Below, one piece after another: positions 5,947 to 12,150 of a stretch of DNA of 13,222 nucleotides. The translations under genes were made by a program, and so were the position numbers. The DNA is from an uncultured Cytophagaceae bacterium (lineage in GTDB: Bacteria > Bacteroidota > Bacteroidia > Cytophagales > Spirosomataceae), in the NCBI GenBank assembly GCA_938008575.1, contig CALLKB010000252.1:1-13222 (forward strand), written 5' to 3'. The stretch's first letter is position 1. Each line of letters starts with the position of its first letter. The notes beneath the pieces are model-generated. The model was not told the DNA's origin and did not search any database. It saw only the letters and a list, made by a program, of their open reading frames with translations.

Positions 5947-6846
5947 TCAGTTCTCGGGAGCGGCAAATCCGCTTTTGGCTAATGCATCAAACAATTCCTT
6001 CACGCGCGAAATACCCTTCGGGTCATTGATGTCATAGAATCGATAAACTTCAAAATCGGTTTTATGGATCCCATTTTCTTGAATGGCTCCTTGGGATTTA
6101 TATGCGGAGATAACCCAGTCGGCGACAATCTTATAACTCACTTTATCATTTTCTTTAAACCGAAAGGCACGATTCAAGGTAAATGTGGGCGATTGAGGAT
6201 TGATTTTCGTTTCAGGAAATCCTTCGAGCTGGGTATAATCGATGGGTTTACTCGTCGCGCTCATGGGACTCCCCGCTATAATGATAGGCTTATGAGTCCC
6301 TTTAAATCGCTGAACAGCGCGTAAAGCCAAGATGACCGATGTTTTATGATGCCCATGCTGGCCAGCATGTGGCAACATCGTAATGACAAAATCATAATCG
6401 CGGTCGGCAAGTAATTTATCCAAACGCCTTTCCACATACGGAATCTCCCAGTTTTTTCCTGAAATATAGGGCTGTGGGTCGAGCGTGTACCAATCATCCG
6501 GCTGCTCCATGAAGTAGATATTCCGCACACCCATGATTTTACCGGCATCCAAAATTTCTTGTTTACGCAACATGGGTAAATGCGTACGCGCAACGAGGGA
6601 GTCTGTCAAATTCAAACCATAATAAAGGGCGCCCAATTGCGAATCCGCAAAGCCGCCACCCCCATCGGTCATAACGGCCATATCTACGATGCCTCTTAGT
6701 TCGTGGGTAATCTTGAACATGGTCACGGAAAAGCCCGTCTCATCGTCGGGGTGAGCGGTAACCACTAATACCTTAGGAGATTGGGCTAATAAGTTGGTCG
6801 ATAAGAAAAGCGCAAGGAGCGTGAGGATTCGGAATGTTCGAGTCAT
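5947..6846 (-). CDS. Secreted PIG-L family deacetylase
   Basis: The 299-residue protein has a signal peptide (MTRTFRILTLLALFLSTNLLAQ) followed at once by the signature AHPDDE (31-36). In characterised relatives such as MshB the His and second Asp of this signature bind zinc and the first Asp acts as base. Also visible are 'MTDGGGG' (59-65), 'RKQEILDAGKIMGV' (94-107), typical of the family helix, and a His cluster (PHAGQHGHHK, 159-168) that should supply the third zinc ligand. Members remove acetyl groups from N-acetylglucosamine-type or related small glycosides; the substrate here is not evident. The export signal means it acts outside the cytoplasm, unlike MshB or BshB. The gene converges on the esterase with one base between the stops and is divergent from the xylanase across 82 bases. 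Confidence 0.9.
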   Translation of the reverse strand: MTRTFRILTLLALFLSTNLLAQSPKVLVVTAHPDDETGFSVTMFKITHELRGIVDMAVMTDGGGGFADSQLGALYYGLNLTDSLVARTHLPMLRKQEILDAGKIMGVRNIYFMEQPDDWYTLDPQPYISGKNWEIPYVERRLDKLLADRDYDFVITMLPHAGQHGHHKTSVILALRAVQRFKGTHKPIIIAGSPMSATSKPIDYTQLEGFPETKINPQSPTFTLNRAFRFKENDKVSYKIVADWVISAYKSQGAIQENGIHKTDFEVYRFYDINDPKGISRVKELFDALAKSGFAAPEN

Positions 6847-6906
6847 GTAGGTTAAGGTCTAAGACATAGCGAGTTAACAGAAAAAAAAGAAATTAACAAT
6901 ATTGAT

Positions 6907-6914
6907 TATCTTGC
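6907..6914 (+). promoter_or_regulatory. Weak candidate -7 box before the xylanase gene
   Basis: TATCTTGC at 6907-6914 resembles TAnnTTTG with one T missing and lies 14 bases before the ATG at 6929. No -33 TTTG is seen upstream, where the DNA is an A-rich run. The 82-base space to the divergent deacetylase must hold both promoters. Confidence 0.25.
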
Positions 6915-6928
6915 GGAAACCTATTTTT

Positions 6929-7942
6929 ATGAAAACGATTCTTTTTTGCTTGCTTCTAGGGATAGCCCAAAGTTCATTGGGACAATCCCCCTTGTTAAAA
7001 GACCAAGTTTCTTTTCCGATTGGCGCCTCCATGAACCCTCGATTACTAGTTGAAAATGAAGCATACCTCAAACTAGCTTCCTCCGAATTCAACAGCGTCA
7101 CCGCAGAAAACCACATGAAAATGATGTTGGTCCATCCAGAAGCGAATCGTTTTGATTTTAGCAAAGGAGATGAAATCGTCAGATTTGCGCAGGGCCAACA
7201 AAAACGGATGCACGGCCACACCTTGGTTTGGCATAATCAGGTACCCAAATGGATGCAGGATTTTACAGGCGATGAGAAAGCATGGGAAGATATGTTGAAA
7301 AACCATATCCAAACAGTCGTAAAACATTATAAAGGTCAAGTCGCCGGTTGGGATGTTGTCAATGAATCCTTTCTAGACGATGGAAGTTTGAGGCCTACGA
7401 TTTGGTCGAAAAACATTCCGGATTACATCGCGAAAAGCTTTCAATGGGCACATGAAGCCGATCCCAATGCGATCTTGTTTTACAACGATTATGGCCAAGA
7501 TGGGAAACCCAAAAAGATGCAAGCCATTTTGGATATGGTGCGTGACCTACAAGCGCGCCACATTCCCATTCATGGATTAGGGCTACAAATGCATATCAAT
7601 ATCAACGCAAAAAATGAAGATATTCAGGGGGTCATTGAGCAATCAACCGCAACTGGTCTTGCCATCCATTTTTCCGAATTAGATGTGGCGGTGAATCCCA
7701 AAAATGATTCCACATTTGTCTATGACGATGCTACCAAATCATCCCAAGCAGAAAAATTGAAGCTTGTTTTTCAGGCCTACCGCGCCATACCCAAGAAGCA
7801 GCAATATGGCATCACGTTTTGGAACATAGGAGATCGCGACTCTTGGCTTCGAGGATATTTCAAAAGACCGAAGGAATATCCGCTCTTATTTGATGATCAA
7901 TACAACCGAAAAGCAATCTATTCAACCCTTTTAGACAAATGA
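6929..7942 (+). CDS. Secreted GH10 endo-beta-1,4-xylanase
   Basis: The start is set at the ATG at 6929, which opens the signal peptide MKTILFCLLLGIAQSSLG; an upstream in-frame TTG at 6902 would add nine residues before it. The 337-residue product is a single GH10 catalytic domain of usual length with no carbohydrate-binding module. Key sites are visible: 'TAENHMKM' (58-65), 'HGHTLVWHNQVPKW' (95-108), 'WDVVNE' with the acid/base Glu146, 'ILFYNDYGQ' (182-190), 'HGLGLQMHI' (215-223), 'FSELDV' with the nucleophile Glu250, and a late 'TFWNIGDRDSWL' that lines the active site. It should cleave internal beta-1,4-xylan bonds in the periplasm or outside the cell. Its TGA overlaps the start of the small gene at 7939 (ATGA). 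The nearby esterase and deacetylase suggest a small hemicellulose-processing neighbourhood; no SusC/SusD pair is visible. Confidence 0.95.
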   Translation: MKTILFCLLLGIAQSSLGQSPLLKDQVSFPIGASMNPRLLVENEAYLKLASSEFNSVTAENHMKMMLVHPEANRFDFSKGDEIVRFAQGQQKRMHGHTLVWHNQVPKWMQDFTGDEKAWEDMLKNHIQTVVKHYKGQVAGWDVVNESFLDDGSLRPTIWSKNIPDYIAKSFQWAHEADPNAILFYNDYGQDGKPKKMQAILDMVRDLQARHIPIHGLGLQMHININAKNEDIQGVIEQSTATGLAIHFSELDVAVNPKNDSTFVYDDATKSSQAEKLKLVFQAYRAIPKKQQYGITFWNIGDRDSWLRGYFKRPKEYPLLFDDQYNRKAIYSTLLDK

Positions 7943-8136
7943 AAAATAAATCAACGACCCGTTGGGTGCTTCAAGCAACCTGCGGACTTCTCCTCACGGG
8001 AAGTGGACTCTCAATGGCGATCGACGCCGGAATAAGTAAATTACAAGGTGGCGAATGGTTTTGGTATGGAACGGGGGCGCTGGTGGTATTTCAGGCGGGA
8101 TTGTGTTTAGTGATTGATTCGACTCGATTTAAATAA
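7939..8136 (+). CDS. Small two-helix membrane protein
   Basis: The 65-residue product starts at an ATG that overlaps the xylanase stop (ATGA), so the two are probably translationally coupled. It has a basic N-terminus (MKNKSTTRW), a hydrophobic segment at about 9-28 containing a Gly/Ser-rich stretch (LLLTGSGLSM), a short loop (SKLQGGEWFW) and a second segment at about 43-59 (GTGALVVFQAGLCLVID). It therefore looks like an inner-membrane hairpin with a short C-terminal tail. No family is recognised. The first segment with following 'AIDAGISKLQG' looks like other small Bacteroidota membrane proteins, but no function can be given. A role linked to the xylanase is suggested only by the overlap. 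Confidence 0.75.
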   Translation: MKNKSTTRWVLQATCGLLLTGSGLSMAIDAGISKLQGGEWFWYGTGALVVFQAGLCLVIDSTRFK

Positions 8137-8189
8137 CATTCCAAGCTTAATGGTTTCATAAAACTCGGCTGCGCATGAAATAATTATCT

Positions 8190-8197
8190 TATTTTTG
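8190..8197 (+). promoter_or_regulatory. -7 box of the flavoprotein gene
   Basis: TATTTTTG matches the Bacteroidota -7 consensus TAnnTTTG exactly and lies in the 76-base gap before the flavoprotein. Transcription would begin about 6-8 bases later, which leaves the TTG start at 8213 usable and puts the TTG at 8195 inside the promoter. No clear -33 TTTG is found about 20 bases upstream. Confidence 0.5.
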
Positions 8198-8212
8198 CCA
8201 AAACATTTGCCC

Positions 8213-9433
8213 TTGAAAATCACCATCATCGGCGGAGGAGCCGCCGGTTTCTTTGCCGCCCTGTCTGCCAAATCCCATTTCCCTGATGCCCATGTTTGCA
8301 TCCTAGAAAAGACGAGCAAGTTCCTCGGGAAGGTGAAAATATCCGGGGGTGGGCGATGCAATGTAACCAATGCGACTTTTAACAACCGTCTGCTTTCAGA
8401 GAATTACCCGCGCGGCGAGAAATTTCTCCGCAAAGCATTCGAGCAATTTAATGCCCAAGACACGGTCAACTGGTTCGAATCGCGCGGGGTGGCCTTAAAA
8501 ACATATCCCGATAATTGCATCTTTCCCCTGTCCAACGAATCCCAAAGCATCATCGATTGCTTCCTGAACGAAGCACGAAAATTAGGGATCGAAATACAGA
8601 CCAATCAATCCGTTGAGCATATAAGAAAAACCGACAAGGGTTTTGAAATTAAGAGCAATCAGGGAATTCATCTTGCGGACCGGGTAATTATTACGGTGGG
8701 GGGCCAACCGAAAAGCACGTGGTTTTCAGCCATCGAATCCTTTGGCCACAACATTATTCCTCCCGTACCTTCCTTGTTCACCTTCAACATGCCGCAAGAG
8801 CCCATCAAGGCACTCATGGGAGTCGTTGTTGAAAAAGCCCGCGTGCGCATCGAAGGACAAAAGCTCTTGGGCATAGGACCCCTACTCGTCACCCATTGGG
8901 GCATGAGCGGCCCAGCCATCTTGCAACTTTCCGCCTGGGGAGCTCGAATTTTGGCAGAAAAAGATTACTGCTGCTCCATTCTAGTTAATTGGCTAGATGA
9001 AATGAAGGAAGAGGCCCTCCGACAAGAATTTCTATCGATTCAAAAAATCCATGGCGCCAAAATGCTTCAAAATCATAACCCCTTCCCGATTCCCAATAGG
9101 CTTTGGATTTATTTATTGGAAAAAAACGAAATCAAGCCCGAATCGCGCTGGTTGGATTTGGCAGGAAAAAATACAAACAAGCTCATCAATACGCTGATCA
9201 ACGACCGCTACGAAGTTAAAGGGAAGACAACGTTCAAAGAAGAATTTGTCACAGCAGGCGGTATCGATCTCGCAGAAATCGATGTAAAAACCATGCAAAG
9301 CAAATTAGTGACTGGACTCTTTTTTGCCGGCGAAGTTTGCGATATTGATGGCATCACGGGTGGTTTCAATTTTCAAGGCGCATGGACAACAGGCTTTATT
9401 GCGGGAAAATCATGTGGAATGCGTGTTAATTAA
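8213..9433 (+). CDS. HI0933/BaiN-family NAD(P)/FAD-dependent oxidoreductase
   Basis: There is no ATG near the start; in-frame TTG codons lie at 8195, 8207 and 8213. The one at 8213 is chosen because it gives the family's usual beginning (MKITIIGGGAAGFFAAL) and lies after the -7 box at 8190-8197. The product is then 406 residues. It has the dinucleotide-binding GGGAAG (7-12) with Glu32 ending the second strand, the family signature 'KISGGGRCNVTN' (42-53), and 'TVGGQP' near the mid region. The C-terminal FAD-binding stretch is 'FFAGEVCDIDGITGG' (370-384), followed by 'FNFQGAWTTGFIAG'. Relatives include E. coli YhiN/RdsA-like proteins and the bile-acid gene product BaiN; the physiological substrate of most members is unknown. 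It is cytoplasmic, and its neighbours do not suggest a pathway. Confidence 0.9.
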   Translation: MKITIIGGGAAGFFAALSAKSHFPDAHVCILEKTSKFLGKVKISGGGRCNVTNATFNNRLLSENYPRGEKFLRKAFEQFNAQDTVNWFESRGVALKTYPDNCIFPLSNESQSIIDCFLNEARKLGIEIQTNQSVEHIRKTDKGFEIKSNQGIHLADRVIITVGGQPKSTWFSAIESFGHNIIPPVPSLFTFNMPQEPIKALMGVVVEKARVRIEGQKLLGIGPLLVTHWGMSGPAILQLSAWGARILAEKDYCCSILVNWLDEMKEEALRQEFLSIQKIHGAKMLQNHNPFPIPNRLWIYLLEKNEIKPESRWLDLAGKNTNKLINTLINDRYEVKGKTTFKEEFVTAGGIDLAEIDVKTMQSKLVTGLFFAGEVCDIDGITGGFNFQGAWTTGFIAGKSCGMRVN

Positions 9434-9434
9434 C

Positions 9435-9442
9435 TATCTTCG
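9435..9442 (+). promoter_or_regulatory. Candidate -7 box before the outer-membrane protein gene
   Basis: TATCTTCG matches TAnnTTTG at seven of eight positions, starts one base after the flavoprotein stop and lies 20 bases before the ATG at 9463. The -33 position falls within the flavoprotein gene and has no clear TTTG. It would drive the pair 9463-10122 and 10131-12119. Confidence 0.4.
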
Positions 9443-9462
9443 TAAAACGTTATCACATATTC

Positions 9463-10122
9463 ATGCGCATCCTAATTCTATTGTTTGCTTGCCTTTTACT
9501 CAATGAAGCAAACGCACAAGAATTGGTTTTCGAAGTAGGAGGCAACTCTACCGAATACCAATACCAGAACCTCAACGGCACGGTAGTCGACTACCTTAAA
9601 CCTGCCACGGGCCTACACGTTCAACTCAAAAGAGAGAATGTCCTTTGGAAAATTTCCAAGCATTTAGGTGCGACGGAAAAAGACGAAAATCCGCTGTATG
9701 TTCCCACAATCAAATATGCGTTTGGCTTCACATATAATCAATACAATAGTGTAGGAAACACGCGAGGAATTGCGTTGAGCTATCAAGCCGACCATCTGGG
9801 TATAACGGGGGAAATAGGCCCTGAAATTCCGATCAATCAAGCAATCTCCTTGGACCTGAAAGGCATTGTGTCCGTAGCCAAAATGTGGAATGGAAATCAA
9901 TATATCGCGAATCAGTACATGCCATTGGATGAGCAGCAACAATTTTCGAAGATTCGAATCTATGGCGGATATTCGATTGCCTTAGTGCACCATCTCAGCA
10001 AATTCGTCAGTGGATTTGTTAAATACCAATATTTGAGCTCAGTAAAGGAACCCGATTATCCGGTGAACCACTTACGCATTATCCCAACAACCATTTCATT
10101 GGGCATTAAAATCAATCCATAA
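9463..10122 (+). CDS. Probable outer-membrane beta-barrel protein of unknown function
   Basis: The 219-residue protein begins with a signal peptide (MRILILLFACLLLNEANA, cleavage before Gln19). The mature chain has no long hydrophobic segment but many short alternating polar/aromatic strands, for example 'IKYAFGFTYNQYNSVG', 'GIALSYQADHLGITGEIG' and 'IRIYGGYSIALVHHLSKF'. It ends with a strand like 'TTISLGIKINP'. This is the pattern of a small outer-membrane barrel of about eight to ten strands, although a soluble beta protein is not excluded. No family is named with confidence. It lies 8 bases upstream of the surface-fibre gene and is probably cotranscribed with it, so it could help display or anchor the fibre; that link is inferred from position only. 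Confidence 0.75.
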   Translation: MRILILLFACLLLNEANAQELVFEVGGNSTEYQYQNLNGTVVDYLKPATGLHVQLKRENVLWKISKHLGATEKDENPLYVPTIKYAFGFTYNQYNSVGNTRGIALSYQADHLGITGEIGPEIPINQAISLDLKGIVSVAKMWNGNQYIANQYMPLDEQQQFSKIRIYGGYSIALVHHLSKFVSGFVKYQYLSSVKEPDYPVNHLRIIPTTISLGIKINP

Positions 10123-10130
10123 GACCATCT

Positions 10131-12119
10131 ATGTTGACCTATATACGCATTTTCTGTTTGTTCCTTTTGGCATTTTCCAGTTTGGCACAAAGCAAAAGTT
10201 TGAATTACCAAGCCGTTATTCTCAATCCGAATCCAATTGACGTACCTGGGAATACGATTTCTAACCTCCCTTATGGATCTAGTGATGTTTGTATCAAATT
10301 CAGTTTATTGGATCAAAGTGGCCAATTGGATTATCAAGAAGTACAATGCACGAAGTCGGATGCATATGGCTTAGTGAATCTGAATATTGGTGCTGGGAAT
10401 AGCTCAAATACGGGAAAATACAGCAAATTTGATGCAATTGTTTGGGATGCAAATCCGAAGAAACTGAAAGTAGATGTTAGTTTTGACCAAGGGAAAACCT
10501 TTACGATGGTCAGCACGCAAGCACTGAATTATGCTGCTTATGCACTTTATGCGGAAAGCGTCGACTACCAAAATGTTCGCTCAGCACCTACAAAATTATC
10601 GCAGTTTACGGATGACATTCAAATTGCCTCAAAAAAGGACCTTGATCCCATCAAAGCAGATATCTTAAAGACCCAGCAAGATATTCAAAGCATTCAATCC
10701 TCAAATTCACAGACATCTACTCAAGTTGCCGTTATTAATCAATCAATCATTGCAATCAATAAGGTTAATGAGACACAAACGAATCGACTTGATTATTTAA
10801 ATGCGCAAGTGGGAGAAACGAACATGGCCATCCAAAGTTTAGGATTAACCTATGAACGACTTCAAAACCGTTCACTTGATACAGAACTAGGTGGTAGAAA
10901 TCCTCAAGATGGATTTTATCCAAGTCAACGTGCTGTTAAAACGTATATTGATGCCCAAACTACGGTACCGGCAACCAATTCAATTGCAGGTAAAATTACT
11001 TTGGCAGGAGATTTAGCTGGGCCATATTATGCACCCACAGTTCCCACTTTAACATTAAAAGAAAATCTAGCGAATAAAGCGGTGGCGGCCAACTTAGGTG
11101 CATCCGCTCCTAGCGATGTACTTTACCCAAGCCAAAAAGCCGTTAAAACCTACATTGATGCCCAGACAACCCCTGAAGCGACAACTTTAATTCAAGGTAA
11201 ATTGCAGCTTGCGGGTGATTTGGCAGGAACTGCCTCCGCTCCTACGGTACCCGCGTTAGCATTAAAAGAAAATCTAGCGAATAAAGCGGTGGCGGCCAAC
11301 TTAGGTGCTTCTGCTCCTAGCGATGACCTTTACCCATCTCAAAAGGCGGTAAAAACCTACGTGGATGCACAGACTACGCCGAACGCTACAGTTAGTCTAT
11401 TAGGTAAAATCCAGTTGGCAGGGGATTTGACCGGAACGGCAACGCTTCCTCGAATAGCTGCGAATGCCGTGAAATTTTCAAATCTGGCAGATAGCACCGT
11501 GACAACAAGTAAGATTGTAGACGCCAACGTGACCGATGCGAAAATCGTTTCTTTGCAAGCGTCGAAGTTGACCGGCAACATTTCCGTGGCAAATGGCGGA
11601 ACAGGTGCGAGTACACTCACCGGTTTGGTTCGTGGCAATGGAACGGGAGCCTTTAGCTCAGCAAGCTATGGAAGCTTTTATGACGTAACGAATCAAACGG
11701 CCGCCCTAGCAGATTCAGCAGTAGCCATGAAGTTGAGCAATACCGATTTTGCTGCCGGCGTAACTGTTCAGAATAATTCGCAGTTGCGATTTACCAATGC
11801 TGGAATTTACAACATCCAATTCTCTGCGCAAGTTGACCGAAGCGCAGGAACTACCATCCAAGCCATCAAAATATGGTTACGAAAAAATGGGGTAGATGTC
11901 CCCGCATCATTGACTGAAATGATTATTTCTGGGGGAGTTAGTACTGCTGCGGTTGTCGCATCGTGGAATTTCTTCCAAAATCTTGCCGCAGGTGATCAAG
12001 TGGAACTTATGTGGAGCGTATCAAATCCTCAGATTTACATCGCCTACACGCCTTCAACAAGCATTCCGAGAAGGCCTGCGATACCTTCACTGATCGTCAC
12101 AGTGAATCAAGTATATTAA
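10131..12119 (+). CDS. Secreted tail-fibre-like surface protein with phage-type jelly-roll tip
   Basis: This 662-residue mosaic has five parts. Residues 1-19 are a signal peptide. Residues 20-145 form a domain typical of Bacteroidota secreted proteins (starting 'LNYQAVI', with 'DAYGLVNLNIGAG' and ending 'LNYAAYALYAESV'). Residues about 165-250 are a Gln/Ile/Asn-rich coiled coil, probably trimeric. Residues 253-459 hold three 69-residue repeats with YPSQ(K/R)AVKTY(I/V)DAQTT and GK(I/L)xLAGDL(A/T)G, then 'STVTTSKIVDANVTDAKI' and 'VANGGTGAST' (486-495), sequences typical of phage tail fibres. Residues about 515-662 form a jelly-roll-like tip ('YNIQFSAQVDRS', 'IWLRKNGVDVP', 'GDQVELMWS', ending 'PSLIVTVNQVY'), which closely recalls receptor-binding or structural domains of phages. 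It has no sortase or T9SS-type tail that I can recognise. Function is probably adhesion; ligand unknown. A two-way terminator follows the stop. Confidence 0.85.
   Translation: MLTYIRIFCLFLLAFSSLAQSKSLNYQAVILNPNPIDVPGNTISNLPYGSSDVCIKFSLLDQSGQLDYQEVQCTKSDAYGLVNLNIGAGNSSNTGKYSKFDAIVWDANPKKLKVDVSFDQGKTFTMVSTQALNYAAYALYAESVDYQNVRSAPTKLSQFTDDIQIASKKDLDPIKADILKTQQDIQSIQSSNSQTSTQVAVINQSIIAINKVNETQTNRLDYLNAQVGETNMAIQSLGLTYERLQNRSLDTELGGRNPQDGFYPSQRAVKTYIDAQTTVPATNSIAGKITLAGDLAGPYYAPTVPTLTLKENLANKAVAANLGASAPSDVLYPSQKAVKTYIDAQTTPEATTLIQGKLQLAGDLAGTASAPTVPALALKENLANKAVAANLGASAPSDDLYPSQKAVKTYVDAQTTPNATVSLLGKIQLAGDLTGTATLPRIAANAVKFSNLADSTVTTSKIVDANVTDAKIVSLQASKLTGNISVANGGTGASTLTGLVRGNGTGAFSSASYGSFYDVTNQTAALADSAVAMKLSNTDFAAGVTVQNNSQLRFTNAGIYNIQFSAQVDRSAGTTIQAIKIWLRKNGVDVPASLTEMIISGGVSTAAVVASWNFFQNLAAGDQVELMWSVSNPQIYIAYTPSTSIPRRPAIPSLIVTVNQVY
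10887..11507 (+). repeat. Three 207-bp (69-residue) tandem repeats in the fibre gene
   Basis: The tyrosine of YPSQ lies at 10917, 11124 and 11331, so the period is exactly 207 bases. Units start at 10887, 11094 and 11301. Unit 1 is diverged at the beginning (LGGRNPQDGF in place of LGASAPSDVL), and unit 3 loses the pattern after 'GDLTGTATLP'. Each unit carries a YPSQ helix, an Ala/Thr linker and a GKxxLAGDL strand, consistent with a repeated fibre-shaft module. Confidence 0.9.
11053..11308 (+). repeat. 49-bp identical direct repeat within the fibre gene
   Basis: The 49 bases at 11053-11101 recur without a mismatch at 11260-11308, 207 bases later, and encode the shared LKENLANKAVAANLGA. The flanking parts of the units differ at many codons, so this block is younger than the rest of the repeat and points to recent duplication or gene conversion between units 1/2 and 2/3 junctions. 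Confidence 0.9.
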
Positions 12120-12150
12120 AAAAAAGCCCGCCGGAAGCGGGCTTTTTTTT
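12118..12150. terminator. Bidirectional intrinsic terminator
   Basis: GCCCGC (12126-12131) and GCGGGC (12137-12142) form a GC stem around CGGAA, flanked by eight A on the left (12118-12125) and eight T on the right (12143-12150). The A/T tracts give a U tail on either strand, so the hairpin serves both the fibre gene and the convergent aminotransferase. It overlaps the last bases of both stop codons. Confidence 0.93.

Noticed and set aside
11357..11638. Leftward ORFs of 93 and 74 residues inside the fibre gene
   Set aside because: They are by-products of the repetitive Ala/Thr-rich fibre coding sequence and overlap a well-supported gene entirely.
10131..12119. A prophage in this part of the window
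   Set aside because: Only the fibre protein is phage-like. It has a bacterial signal peptide and N-terminal domain, and no capsid, portal, terminase, lysis or integrase gene is near.
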